DNA of 64,000 nucleotides from Orientallactaga sibirica. Its lineage: Eukaryota > Chordata > Mammalia > Rodentia > Dipodidae. The stretch spans positions 15,289,501 through 15,353,500 of the forward strand of contig JAEOAD010000040.1 of the NCBI GenBank assembly GCA_036365145.1. Reading direction: 5' to 3'. Position numbers and translations under genes: made by a program. Positions 45,051 to 56,007 of this stretch are shown one piece after another. Under the pieces are notes generated by a model. The model was given only the letters and a program-made list of their open reading frames with translations, ran no database searches and was not told the DNA's origin. How positions within the stretch are numbered: position 1 is the first letter of the stretch; every line of letters starts with the position of its first letter.

Positions 45051-45324
45051 ATAAAGTGATTATGATGAAATAAACAGACACATTCCATAGTTATCATTAC
45101 AGCTCATCATAGAGGATTTATAATGCAATCGAGGTAAATCCTTTGTTCTTAACTTTTCCCCCTCCCTTCTGTTTTGTAAATATCTCTTTGTCACTTTATC
45201 ATTGTATCTCTCTGTCTCTTCCTCTCTCTTCTTCTCCAAGCTACCTGCTTACATTTTTCTACCTTCCTTTTCTCCTTACTCTTCTCCTTTTCCTTGTCTT
45301 TCTCCTTTGCTCTCTCCATTTATT

Positions 45325-45650
45325 TACTCTGTGCATGCGTGCATATTTGTATTACGTGGGCACATGTGTGTGGAAGACAGAGATTGAGGCCGGGTGTTTT
45401 TTTCTTTGCTCACTTACCAGATTTATTTATCAAGACCCAGTCTCACCTTTGAGGCCAGAACTCACTGATTTGGGTAGTCGAGCATGCCCGCTTACCTCAG
45501 GGATCTCGTGTGTCTTCCTCCTGAGCTCTGGGAATACAGGCAGGCCGCCAAGCTCACACAACATCTCCGTGGACACTGGGGTTCCAAACTCCCATACTCA
45601 AGCTTATGGGCCAAGGCTTTCCTAAGTGAGCCATTGGCCCAGTCCTGAGC
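45325..45650 (-). mobile_element. Old B3/B2-type SINE-like element, minus strand
   Basis: Reads gcatgcgtgcatatttgtat and gtgtgtggaagacagagatt, then a body ending in ctttcctaagtgagccattg, the reversed tRNA-like head. Strongly diverged. Confidence 0.5.
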
Positions 45651-45726
45651 TCTCCTTTCACAAGAAGCATTAATGTACGATAAGACCAGAGCAGATAGTT
45701 CCTTAAATTGTAAAGAGACCGATGGA

Positions 45727-45980
45727 GGGCTGGAGAGATGGCTTAGCGGTTAAGGCACCTGCCTGCAAAGCTTAAGAACTCCTGTTCAAATCTCCAGGTC
45801 CCATGTTTAGCCAGATGCAAAAAGTAACACAAGGGTGCAATGTCGCACTTGCCCACAAGGGGGCGCATGTATCTGGAGTTTGTTCACAGTGGCTGAGAGG
45901 CTGCTGGTGTGCCCATTCTCTATCTGTCTCCCTCTCCCTCTCTCTCTGTCTCTCTCTGTGTCTCTCTCTCTCTCAAAAAA
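45727..45980 (+). mobile_element. DIP-like SINE, long subtype
   Basis: Full copy with the extra internal segment at about 45822-45858. Flanks gagaccgatgga and gagacaaatgga. Confidence 0.9.
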
Positions 45981-45985
45981 AAAAG

Positions 45986-47178
45986 AGACAAATGGAACAT
46001 GATGCATTTTATCTAGTTGCATTTGGATATTCTTCTACAGAAAATTTCCCATGGTTTGATGACAATCTCTAATCTGATCTCAGTGACCCAGCGGCACTCC
46101 AGGGGAGACAGTGGTGGAATGCTTAGGCTTAGGCCTTCTGTACTCCAGGGCTTATAGCTGGAGGAAAAAGCTTTAAAAGGGGGAATTTCCAGAAAAGAAT
46201 AGATGAAGGAAGGGTCGTCCAATGTGTGCCAAAAAGTGGCAAGAAATCCCTCCCTGCTCATCTATTTCCGACCTGGTGATATTCAGATTTATTTCACCCC
46301 TTCTAGCAGGCTAAGGGACAGCACTTGTCCCAGCATGAGCTGTTTGGTTGGCAAGCTAATTGGAATAAAAGGAGAAATAATTTAAAGCAGTTACCACAGA
46401 AATGCTGAAATTCCCACTGGTCTCTGTGGTGTAGCAGCACAGGCAGGCCTATCATCCTGGGATACAGGGGCGGAGGCTTCCTCTCTGTTCCCTGGGAGAC
46501 CCCTCCCTTGCACAGTTGCATAATAAAACATTTCCATTCTGTGGCCTGCAGCCGGCAGACATTTGCAGGCAAAACGATTGCCTGGACCCTTTGCAGGTGA
46601 ACTTCACCTCCTCTTGGCCTGGGCTGATGGGGGGAAAAGACCTTGACACTTTCCATGTTCCCCTGTGTTTGGACAAAGGTGGTATCTTGTCTTTGTTCAG
46701 GGAGGCCTTGCTTTCTCTGGGCTGGCGATTGTACCTGGAATAAAGCCTTTCTAAAAGCTCAGTCTAACCCCACAGAGGAGGGCCCCAGGGAAACAGGAAC
46801 AGGGGAGAGGGAATAAAAGAGGAGAATCTGTTAATAGATAAAATAAAAGATAAACACTCAGTCTAAAGTTCCTCTAACAACTCACCTCAAGTACAAGAAC
46901 TCTTAACCAAATTCTACATATTCAAGGTCATAGCTCCTCTGTGAGGCCCTTCCTCAAGCAGACAGTCAAGGACTGCTGTGAACCTTTTTCTCTCCGAGCA
47001 GTGACAAGCACTGGGGGCCACGGCCTCCAGGCTGGGCCTGTGGAGCCAGAGTAATTAAAACCAGAATGCCAGATGCAACACCCGTCCTGTGGATTATTAG
47101 TGAGGCCCGAAGAGAGGTCTGGGTCTCGGGATATTTAAATCGTGCTATAAAGTTATCCAACCTATCAATCAAAGAGTC
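45986..47178. other. SINE-free intronic stretch
   Basis: About 1.2 kb with no recognised repeat. Frames open on both strands near 46303-46743 overlap each other and lack domains. Confidence 0.5.
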
Positions 47179-47390
47179 TAGAGGATTGGAGAGATGGCTT
47201 AGTGGTTATGGCGCTTGCCTGCAAAGCATAAGGACTCCAGGTCCCATGTAAGCCAGGTGCACAAAGTGGCACAAGTGAGCAAGCTTGCACATGTGCACAA
47301 GGGGTGCACACATCTGGAGTTTGAGTGCAGTGACTGGAGGCCCTGGTATGCCAATTCTCTCTCTCTAACACTCTCGCATTAAAAGGGGGT
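47179..47390 (+). mobile_element. DIP-like SINE, long-type variant
   Basis: Body with a gtgagcaagcttgcacatgt insertion; B-box region deleted, so probably not transcribable by Pol III. Confidence 0.82.
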
Positions 47391-47391
47391 G

Positions 47392-47529
47392 GGGTTGGAG
47401 AGATGGCTTAGCAGTTAAGTGCTTACCTATGAAGGACCCCAGTTCAAGGCTCAATTCTCCACGACCCATGTTAGCAAGGTGGCATGTGTATCTGGAGTTT
47501 ATTTGCAGTGGCTAGAGGCCCTGATGCTC

Positions 47530-47567
<38 letters not shown>

Positions 47568-47620
47568 GCCACTTTCTCTGTCTGTTGCTCTTAAATAAAA
47601 ATAAAACAAACAAAAAAAAA
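47392..47620 (+). mobile_element. DIP-like SINE
   Basis: Follows the previous copy directly; (CT)n at 47534-47562. Confidence 0.88.
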
Positions 47621-47703
47621 AAGTAGTAAAAAAAAATTTTTTTAAAGGCCAGTCTGTTGGGCTTGCCTCAAAAAAAAAAAAAAAAGATCCTAGAAACTTC
47701 CTT

Positions 47704-47740
47704 TTGTGTTTGTTTGTTTGTTTGTTTGTTTGTTTGTTTA
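47704..47740. repeat. (GTTT)n microsatellite
   Basis: Eight or nine GTTT units. Confidence 0.93.
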
Positions 47741-47992
47741 AAAATGTGTGGGTTCCCTTGAATGAAACATTGACAAAAGTCCTTCAGATAATCACTTGGA
47801 TTCCTAGCGTGTTCATATACGCTATCACACTCACACACTTGCAAACACACTTGTGTATACTTTCAGGCCCACTCACTTCTTATACGGATGCTCTAACATA
47901 CAAACACATTCATGCACATACTCAAGCCCATTCATACAGACCTTCAACTCCAAACATGCTCATGCACACACATGCAGACATGTATTCTTTCT

Positions 47993-48035
<43 letters not shown>

Positions 48036-48083
48036 CCAAAAGTACCAACATGAGTGATTCAGAGAGAAAAATTTGGTTGAAGA
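47741..48083. other. Intronic stretch with CA/GT-rich parts
   Basis: A CACA-rich region at 47826-47990 leads into a (GT)n of about 19 units at 47996-48033, so the two halves are partly complementary and could pair. Confidence 0.65.
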
Positions 48084-48084
48084 T

Positions 48085-48287
48085 TTTTTTTTAAAAATAT
48101 GTTATTTATTTATTTGAAAGCAGAGAGAGCATGACAAAGTGAGGGGGGGTAGTAGGTGCCCCAGGGCCTCCTGCCACACTGCAAACCAACTCCAGATGCA
48201 TGCACCACTGTGTGCATCTGGCTTTATGTGGGTACTGAGGATTTGAACCCTGGCCGTCTATAACCTCTGACCATCTACCCAGTCCCC
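48085..48287 (-). mobile_element. DIP-like SINE, minus strand, diverged
   Basis: Body in reverse with a G run in the CT-rich part and a worn 5' end (gaccatctacccagtcccc). Confidence 0.8.
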
Positions 48288-48461
48288 TAGTTGATGATTT
48301 TTGCAAATAAAATGTCAACTCAATTTTATTTCAGCAGTCATTTGATAGAGTCATTTGGGGTGGGAGTGGAAACCAATGTCTGAGCATGTGTTTGGCGTGT
48401 CCCACATGGGCATGCACATACAGGTTTTATAATGTAGGCATTTCACTGAGCAAAAGGGGAA

Positions 48462-48463
<2 letters not shown>

Positions 48464-48503
<40 letters not shown>

Positions 48504-48515
48504 CTTTTTTTTTTT
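48464..48515. repeat. Poly-T homopolymer
   Basis: About 40 uninterrupted T, then C-interrupted T runs. The exact length may be uncertain in assembly. Confidence 0.9.
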
Positions 48516-48702
48516 TCTTCCTTCCCTCTCTTCCTGCCAACTGAAAAATAAATTTGGCAGGCAACTAAAGTGAAGGTCAGAATTCTGCAAATTTGTGTGT
48601 GGGCCTGTGTCAGGACAAGGTTGGAGGAAGGCAGTGCGTAGTCATAGAGGCTTGAGAAGCATTTTTTTGGAAGATGAGAATATTTGAATACAAAATAAAA
48701 GG

Positions 48703-48909
48703 AGGGCTGGAGAGATGGCTTAGCAGTTAAGGCACTTGCCTGCAAAGGCAACAGACCCAGGTTCAATTTCCCAGGACCCATGTAAGCCAGATGCACAAGG
48801 TGGCGCATGCATCTGGAGTTCATTTACAATGGCTAGAGGCCCTGGTGTGCCCATTCTCTTTCTCTGCCCCTCCCTCTCTCTTTCTCTCTCAAATGAATAA
48901 ATATAAAAA
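48703..48909 (+). mobile_element. DIP-like SINE
   Basis: Near-consensus copy ending about 120 bp before the PDZ1/PDZ2 exon. Confidence 0.9.
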
Positions 48910-49031
48910 GAGATGGCAGAGTTGTTTCCAGGTAACAACATCCTGATTACTCAGTAGGGCCAGGTTTGGGGGACCAAACTCAGAAGGGTTATGACAAGTG
49001 GCACTCTCTACCCATCGTGTCCACTCCCCAG

Positions 49032-49403
49032 GTCAATGGGATGGACATCAGCAACGTCCCACACAACTACGCCCTGCACCTGCTGCGCCAGCCCTGCCAC
49101 GTGCTCCGGCTCACCGTGCTACGTGAGCAGAAGATCCGGAGCAGAGGCCATGGACAGACGCTGGACTCCTACGGACCCCGGGATGACAGCTTCCACGTGA
49201 TTCTCAACAAGAGCAACCCCGAGGAGCAGCTTGGCATAAAACTGGTGCGCAGAGTGGATGAGCCCGGGGTGTTCATCTTCAACGTCCTGGACGGTGGTGT
49301 GGCCGACAGGCATGGCCAGCTGGAGGAGAACGATCGTGTGTTGGCCATCAACGGACATGACCTTCGCTATGGCAGTCCAGAAAGTGCAGCTTATCTAATT
49401 CAG
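49032..49403 (+). CDS. LNX1: LNX1 coding exon: end of PDZ1 and most of PDZ2
   Basis: Acceptor AG at 49030-49031 and donor GT at 49404-49405; exactly 124 codons, phase 0 at both ends, so skipping keeps frame but destroys two domains. Residues 1-31 finish PDZ1: VNGMDI, the ligand-binding helix around [10 protein letters not shown], and the last strand [10 protein letters not shown]. Residues 32-51 form the inter-domain linker. PDZ2 begins with DSFHVILNK (52-60); its carboxylate loop EQLGIKLV is at 65-72, followed by GVFIFNVL, the [17 protein letters not shown] turn and strand, and the start of the ligand helix ([10 protein letters not shown]). PDZ2 of LNX1 has been reported to bind receptor and junction proteins such as CAR and JAM4. 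The coding frame stays open well into both flanking introns. Confidence 0.97.
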
Positions 49404-49598
49404 GTGGGTCAGGGGTCACTGAGAGATCGCAGTCAGAAACTGCCACATGAACAGGATCACGCATCCCCTCACTGCATGTGCCAAGCGCTCCTCCCTCCCA
49501 TTCTGGGAGTTGAGGTAGGCTGGCAAGTTCAAAGCCGGGGCTCAGGTAAGAATTGGGCTCACATAAATGATGGTAGCTCACGAGCCTTTGCTGACAGT

Positions 49599-49757
49599 CT
49601 TTTTTCTTTTTGTTGGTTTTGTCAGGTAGGGTTTCACTCTAGCCCAGACTGGCCTGGAATTTACTATGTAGTCTCAGGCTACCCTTGAACTCATAGAAAT
49701 CCTCCTTTCTCTGCCTCCCAAGTGCTGGGATTAAAGGCGTGCGCCACCACGCCTGGC
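49599..49757 (-). mobile_element. B1 SINE, minus strand
   Basis: Complete body in reverse, 195 bp after the exon donor. Flanks ctgacagt / ctgacagt (about 49590 and 49760). Confidence 0.9.
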
Positions 49758-49799
49758 CCCTGACAGTTTTGAAACACGGCGTGTGCGCATGGACTCCCT

Positions 49800-49925
49800 C
49801 TAATCTACTAACTGTTCGATGGCTGCCTGCCAGTCTAGCATAGTTCAGTAGTGTGTTATATTCCAAGCACTTAGAGCACTATCTGGCAAGGGTAAGGCGC
49901 TCAGAAAATAAATGTTTGTTTATAC
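49800..49925 (-). mobile_element. MIR 3'-end fragment, minus strand
   Basis: gcacttagagcactatctgg and cgctcagaaaataaatgttt fit the terminal MIR segment. Confidence 0.6.
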
Positions 49926-50060
49926 TTAGAAATATTTAACTAATAAATCTCATCAAATTATCAACAAGTTAATAGATCTTATACATTTTATGCATTCATC
50001 CCATCTCATAGGGACTTTTTTGTCAAACCATTAATCACAGAATAAGTACTACATTTACTA

Positions 50061-50277
50061 GGCTGGAGAGATTGCTTTGTGGTTAAGGCACTTGCCTATG
50101 AATCCTAAGGACCTGGGTTCAATTCCCCAGGACCCACGTAACCCACATGCACAAGGTGGTGCATGCTTCTGGAGTTCATTTGCAGTGCTAGAGGCTCTAG
50201 CATGCCAGTTCTCTTTTTCTATCTGCTTTTCTATATCTCTCTGTCTCTCTCTCTCTAATAAATAAACAAATAGAAAG
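50061..50277 (+). mobile_element. DIP-like SINE
   Basis: Full copy; flanks agtactacatttact and agaactacatttact are a near-perfect TSD. Confidence 0.9.
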
Positions 50278-50440
50278 AAAAGAACTACATTTACTTTCAT
50301 ATACTATTTACCCCAATACATAATTGCTACTTTTTATCCATTTGGTTGAGCAGCCTCCGTCTGCCAGGCCGTGCTCAGTTGCTGGCCAATTAGAGTTTAA
50401 AATACACTCTGTTTCTGATTTTAAATACATCCAGCCACGT

Positions 50441-50637
50441 TGGGTTGGAGAGGTAGCTCAGCAGTTAAAGGTGCTTACTTGCAAAGCATATTGGCCAGGT
50501 TGGATTCCCCAGTACCTGTGTAAAGCCAGATGCACAAAGTGGCATATGCATCTGAAGTCAGTCTGTACTGGCAAGAGGTCCTGGCATGCCCATATTCTCT
50601 CTCTCTCCCTCCCTCTCTTTCCCTTCTCTCTCTCAAA

Positions 50638-50680
<43 letters not shown>

Positions 50681-50683
50681 ATA
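50441..50683 (+). mobile_element. DIP-like SINE with long (AAAT)n
   Basis: Diverged body; the tail has about eleven AAAT units. Confidence 0.87.
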
Positions 50684-50824
50684 TTTTAAATGCATGTAGT
50701 CAAGTCAGTAGAAGGTGCTGGCTCTTCCCTGTATGTGTCTGTGAGTGAGGCTAGAAAATAAACCAGAAGATACATACATACATAAAAGAAGAGCCTTTCT
50801 CCCCCCTTTTTAAAGAAACATTAT

Positions 50825-50985
50825 TCTGGGTGTGGTGGTGCATGCCTTTAATCCTAGCACTCGGGAGGCAGAGGTAGGAGGATCGCAGTGAGTTCAAGGC
50901 CACCCTGAGATTACATAGTGAATTCCAGGTCAGCCTGAGCTAGAGTGAGACCCTACCTCGAAAAATGAAAACCTAAAAGAACTAA
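50825..50985 (+). mobile_element. B1 SINE
   Basis: Near-consensus body with an irregular A tail. Confidence 0.92.
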
Positions 50986-51010
50986 AAAGTAAAAAAAGAA
51001 AGAAACTTTC

Positions 51011-51240
51011 TGAGACTGGAGGTATGGCATAGTGGTTCAGGCACTTGCTTGCAAAGCCTAACAACCTGGGTTCAATTCCCCAGTACCCAAATAAAGCCTA
51101 ATATACAAAGTAGCACATACATCTGGACAGACATCTGGAGGTCATTTGCAGTGGCTGGAGGCACTGACAACCCATTCTTTCTGTCGGTCTCTTTATCTCT
51201 CTCTGCTTGCAAATAAATAATAATAAAATAAACATTCTTT
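51011..51240 (+). mobile_element. DIP-like SINE, older
   Basis: Contains a small internal duplication: catctggacagacatctgga at 51118-51137. Confidence 0.83.
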
Positions 51241-51255
51241 TAAATAAGAATAAGC

Positions 51256-51415
51256 TTTTTTTTTTTCTTTAGATTTTTCCAAGGTAGGGTCTCACTTTAG
51301 CTCAGGCTGACCTGGAATTCCCTCTGTATTCTCAGGATGGCCTCGAACTCACGGCGATCCTCCTACCTCTGCCTCCGAGTGCTGGGATTAAAGGTGTGTG
51401 CCACCACACCCGGCT
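51256..51415 (-). mobile_element. B1 SINE, minus strand
   Basis: Complete body in reverse with oligo-T tail. Confidence 0.92.
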
Positions 51416-51416
51416 C

Positions 51417-51650
51417 ATTTTTTCACTTTTTGAGAAACCGCCACACTGATTTCCACGGTGGCTACGTCAGTTTACACTCCTACCATTCGTGAATAAGGGG
51501 TCCCCTCTCCCCACAGCCTCACCAGCATTTGGCTATACCAGTTTTCTTCATGATTGCTTTTCTGATGGGGATGAGATGGAATATCAAAAAGTGGTTTTTA
51601 ATTTAAATTTCCCTGGTGGCTAAGAATGTTGAACATTTGCACTTTTAAAA
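51417..51650 (+). mobile_element. L1 3'UTR-like fragment
   Basis: Recognised from ccacactgatttccacggtg, ctcaccagcatttggct, ttctgatggggatgagatgg and aatttccctggtggctaaga, the order found in old L1 3' regions. No reading frame. Confidence 0.7.
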
Positions 51651-51663
51651 AAATCAGATGTAT

Positions 51664-51890
51664 GGGCCTGGAGAGATGGCTTGGCGGTTAAGCGCTTGCC
51701 TTGAAGCCTAAGGACCCTGGTTCAAGGCTCGATTCTCCAGGACCCACGTAAGCCAGATACACAAGGGGGCACATGCATCTGGAGTTCGTTTGCAGTGGCT
51801 GGAGGTCCTGGCACGCCCATTTCCTCTCTCTCTCTCTGCCTCTTTCTCTGTCGCTCTCAAATAAATAAATAAACAAAAAAAATTTTTTTT
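51664..51890 (+). mobile_element. DIP-like SINE with 11-bp TSD
   Basis: Near-consensus copy inserted at the end of the L1 fragment. aatcagatgta is at 51652-51662 and again at about 51892-51902. Confidence 0.92.
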
Positions 51891-52797
51891 TAATCAGATG
51901 TAAGGGACTGTCCATGTTTTCCATGGTAACCCTTGTGAGCGCCTCGGTAAGTCAACTACTGCGACTCATTCTGGACATGATCTTTGCCAACGGTGCTTCA
52001 CAATATGCAACAGAAAAAAAAATTTTTCTCATGCTATTTGGAAAAAAAATCTTGATTACATATGGCATTCTACTTTTGCAGATTAATAACAGAAGAGTAA
52101 AACTCCCCCCCCCCGAGAGTAAATTTGTGAAATAAAATCTTGCCTAACAGTGGGAATTCCTAAAAGATCCTTTTGCTTACTTAACAAAGCCAATGTGCTT
52201 TATAAGCAGAAAAAAAAACTTTTTTTCAAAAAAAAAAAAAAAAAAGAAAGAAAAAAAAATGTTGGGGCAAAGCTAGTTGGAAATGAAATGGAAAAAAATA
52301 GAATGTTGGATAGAAAAAAAAACTCAGCTAGGCAATAGCATGCTGTTTCTAAGAGTGAATTTATTTGATACTTGTAACCCACACTGGGGTAAGGGATTAA
52401 ACTAAATACCCTTCAAAGATTCAGACTCAAATTTCCACCCAACCCCTGGCTCTGCTGCCCTTGCGTGTAACTCCCATGAATCACATTCGCCTCACCAAGA
52501 AATTCCCAGACAACACTGCCTCTTGGTCATGGTCTCTCCCACAGTACCACGCGTTTTGCTCTCTTCTTCTTTCTCTACGTTACTTCAGGGAAGAGGTGAG
52601 ACAGAGAGGCCACAACTGTTTTACATTTGACCAACTTTACATATGTTGAGCCCTAACCTCAGCTCACTCAGCAGCATCCCGGGTTAACCAGTGTTAGACA
52701 GATGGAAGGTCACGGCCCCTTGAGGAGAAAACCCTTAACGAGACAGAAGCCTCCAATGCACACCAATTGACTTGCTAAGGGACTTAGTAAGTAGCAT
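51891..52797. other. Unique intronic stretch
   Basis: A-rich in its middle (oligo-A at 52209-52257, C run at 52107-52114). No gene recognised. Confidence 0.5.
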
Positions 52798-53035
52798 TTT
52801 TTAAATAAATATTCTACTTATTTATTTTATTTTATTTATTTACTTATTTGAGAAAGAGATAGAAGCAGAGAGAGAGAGAGAGAATGGGTGCAACAGGGCC
52901 TCTAGCCACTGCAAACGAACTCCAGACACATGTGCCACCATGTGCATCTTGCTTGACGTGGGTACTGGGGAATCAAACCCAGCTTAATAGGCTTTTGCAG
53001 GCAAGCGCCTTAACCACTGAGCCATCTCTCCAGCC
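52798..53035 (-). mobile_element. DIP-like SINE, minus strand
   Basis: Full body in reverse with a TTTA/TTTTA tail at 52800-52848. Confidence 0.9.
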
Positions 53036-53132
53036 CACACTTGATGTTTCACCATTGTAAATTGTTCAGGTTTCTTAATTACTATGTATGGAAGGCATTT
53101 TAGAAATGTCTGGTGTCGTATTCAAAATCACA

Positions 53133-53316
53133 GAACAAAGGCACTTGCTTGTAAAGCGTGACGGCCTGGGTTCGATTCCCCGATACCCAAGGAAAGCCAG
53201 TGGTGCATGCATCTGGAGTTCGTCTGCAGTGGCAAGAAGCCCTGGTGTGCCCATGCTCAGTCATTCTTTCTCTCTCTTTCTCAAATAAATATAAAATATT
53301 TTTTAAAAAATAAAAT
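53133..53316 (+). mobile_element. DIP-like SINE, 5'-truncated
   Basis: Starts at aaaggcacttgcttg, after the A box; intact B box gggttcgattcccc. Confidence 0.87.
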
Positions 53317-53770
53317 AACAGAAGCAACAAGGGTCAGAACTTTGAGGACACAAAGGGAAAAAAGGATTTCCACATTGCATACCCTTCAGGGTCAGCACAC
53401 CTCCACCCAGTTCTCACCATGAGAATCGTGTCTTCTGAGAGATGCCCATCTTGAAGTGCCTCCCTCCCTTTGCAATTCTAGATCAATGCGTTCTTGTTTA
53501 TTGGGGAATCCAAATATATGCCATTAACAAAGAAAGTGACTGTGAATTTCAAATCTGAGCTCTCTCTTGAGCCACTTTTAAGGAAGCACTCACACTTTGC
53601 ACACATACACATCTATGAATAGTGGCGGGACCCATTTATAGAGGTTTTCACGTAAACTGATGTAGGTGTGATTGTTTGCTCCTCGGGTGAATTAATTTAA
53701 AGGCACAGTTATTTCATCAACTAACTGAAACTCAGACAGTTCAGGCTTTAGAAAAAGAATACAATAGTTA
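53317..53770. other. Unique intronic stretch
   Basis: No recognised repeat or exon. Confidence 0.5.
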
Positions 53771-53912
53771 CAGGTGTGGTGGCTCATGCCTTTAATCCCA
53801 ACACTTGAGAGGTTGAGGTAGGAGGATCACTGTGAGTTCAAGGCCAATCTGAAACTACATAGTGAATTCCAGGTCAGCCTGGGCTAGAGTGAGACCCAAC
53901 CTCAAAAAAAAG
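53771..53912 (+). mobile_element. B1 SINE
   Basis: Complete, somewhat diverged body. Confidence 0.9.
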
Positions 53913-53919
53913 GGGTGGA

Positions 53920-54172
53920 TGGCTGGAGAGATGGCTTGACGGTTAAGGCGCCTGCCTGCCAAGCCTAAGAACACAGGTTCCAATCTCCAGGTCCCACGTT
54001 TAGCCAGACGCAAAAAGTGATGCAAGGGCACAATGCCACACTTGCCCACAAGGGGGTGCATGTATCTGGAGTTCTTTCACAGAGGCTGAGAGGCCACTGG
54101 CATGCCCATTCTCTCTCTCCCTCTCTATCTCTCTATTGTGCTCTCTGTCTGTCTCTCTCAAATTTAAAAAAG
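53920..54172 (+). mobile_element. DIP-like SINE, long subtype
   Basis: The clearest + strand example of the long form, with the extra segment at about 54009-54051 (gcaaaaagtgatgcaagggc and following). Confidence 0.9.
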
Positions 54173-54837
54173 CGTGTAGTAGGGCTTTATATAGCCAGAA
54201 AGTAAACTATGCCCTGATCATATTACTTTCATTTGCTTTAACCATATGACGCCAGCTCATGATGCGTTCTGCAGCATACCTGGGGGAAAGGCAGAACTTT
54301 TGTGAGAATTTAAACATTCAGCTTTCTTGAATCCAGTAAGAACTGCAAGTAAAATAAGACCTGCTAGGTCTGTGTGTGTTGTTACAGATCAGCCCGCTAA
54401 TATGGGATCCAATCCCTGCTTAGACGAATGGTCTTACCATGGTCCTATAGCAAATTTAGTGCATGGAGACCAAACTTCACCTCCTTGAGCTGAGTTCTCA
54501 AGGTCCAGATGATTGCTATACAGAGCTCCAGACTCCCTGTATTCTTGAGAAAGTAGGACTTGAAACTGTACAACTTTTTTGTTTAAAAACTTTATGAGCA
54601 TGAATCTTACACACAGTTATATTCTGCAAGTGGTAAGGGATCTGGAAATTTCACAACCCTTTCTCAAATGCACATGCCCGCTGCATGCTTAGTCCTTTAC
54701 CATGGAACAGATTTAATCTCTAAAGTAAGCTCTGGTTCCCTGAAGGGAAACGATGCTTTAGGCAGAGAAGTGGGTTCATTTTAGTGAATTCAGTGAATTA
54801 GTGGTTCCAGGGACCTGGGGACCAAAATCTTTTCTTT
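54173..54837. other. Unique intronic stretch
   Basis: No recognised repeat or exon. Confidence 0.5.
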
Positions 54838-55063
54838 TTTAAATATTTTATTTATTTATCGGAGAGACTGTAAGAGAAAGAGGCAGAAAGAGAGAGAGAG
54901 AGAGAAAGAAATAATGGGCACACCAGAGCCTCCAGCCGCTGGAAACAAACTCTAGGCCCATGTGCCACCTTGTATTCTGGCTTTACATGGGTACTGGAGA
55001 ATCAAATTCCAGTCCTTAGGCTCTGCAGGCAATGCCTTAACCATCGAGCCATCTCTCAAGCCC
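54838..55063 (-). mobile_element. DIP-like SINE, minus strand
   Basis: Full body in reverse with a (GA)n run. Confidence 0.88.
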
Positions 55064-55103
55064 CATATTATTATTTTTTTTCAGGCAAGCCCAACAGACT
55101 GGA

Positions 55104-55308
55104 CTTTTTTTTTATGAGAGAGAGAGAGAAAATTGGCATGCCAGGGCCTCCAGCCAAGGCAGTAGAACTCCAGAAGCATGCACCACCTTCTGCACATGTG
55201 CTACCTTGCCCACTTGTGTCACCTGGTGTGTCTGGTTTATGTGGGACCTGGAGTGTTGAACATGGGTCCTTGGGCTTCGCAGGCAAGCCCGTTAACCACT
55301 AAGCCCTG
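55104..55308 (-). mobile_element. DIP-like SINE, long-type variant, minus strand
   Basis: Has an extra segment (gcacatgtgctaccttgccc). A 22-base segment between two T runs (55083-55104) precedes it and recurs in reverse near 47647. Confidence 0.83.
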
Positions 55309-55309
55309 C

Positions 55310-55552
55310 ATATGTACACACAATATACCATGAATATAATCCCACTCACCACCCTACCTTTTGCCCCCCCTCTCCTCCCTCAACTTCTTTCCAAATAGTC
55401 CCTGTTCTACTTTGATGTCATTTTCCCCCTCCTGTTATACAGGTCTTGTATAGATAGATAGTATCAACCACTGTGAGGTCACGAATGCCAAGGCTATTGT
55501 GTGTTTGTAAGAAGAATTGCAAAGCATTCCTCCCCTTCTTTTGGTTCTTACA
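55310..55552. mobile_element. Possible L1-derived fragment (part 1)
   Basis: Phrases such as caacttctttccaaatagtc, ctactttgatgtcat and ccactgtgaggtcacgaatg recall a rodent L1-associated repeat, continued after the SINE. Orientation not settled. Confidence 0.4.
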
Positions 55553-55607
55553 TTTTTTTCTTTCTTTATTTATTTTTAATTTTTATTTATTTATTTATTT
55601 TTAATAT

Positions 55608-55646
<39 letters not shown>

Positions 55647-55815
55647 TTTGAGAGAGAGAGAGAGAATGGACGCTCCAGGGACTCCAGCCACTGCAAACAA
55701 ATTCCAGATGCATGCACCCTCTTGTGCATCTGGCTTACGTGGGTCCTGGGGAATCAAAGCGGGGTCCTTTGGCTTTGCAGGCAAACACCTTAACTTCTAA
55801 GTCATTCCTGTAGCC
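55553..55815 (-). mobile_element. DIP-like SINE with long TTTA tail, minus strand
   Basis: A TTTA/TTTTA-rich tail of about 95 bp, then a full body in reverse. Confidence 0.9.
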
Positions 55816-55965
55816 CCTGGCATTTTTTCTGCCATCTCTTCCTCAATAGTCCCGGAGCCTTGGAGGGTGCCATGGAGATGTCTGGGACAGAGTGCTGAAC
55901 TTCTTCTCAGCACTTTGACAGTCTCGAGTTGCCTCTAAATTCTTACTGTGACGTATCCCTGACAC
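55816..55965. mobile_element. Possible L1-derived fragment (part 2)
   Basis: ggagccttggagggtgccat and ttcttctcagcac continue the repeat interrupted by the SINE. Confidence 0.4.
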
Positions 55966-56007
55966 CTGTAGGAACTTACTTAAATCACCATCTCTATTGC
56001 TGTCATT

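Larger units (their letters stand above)
44844..49031 (+). other. LNX1: LNX1 intron
   Basis: About 4.2 kb, phase 0, GT-AG. Contains a long purine-rich GGAA/GGAT tract, five DIP-like SINEs, a B3-like element, a (GT)n and a very long poly-T. Confidence 0.93.

Noticed and set aside
45143..45625. 160-codon hydrophobic open frame resembling a membrane protein
   Set aside because: The apparent hydrophobicity comes from a T/C-rich intronic tract and a reversed old SINE, not from selection for a protein.
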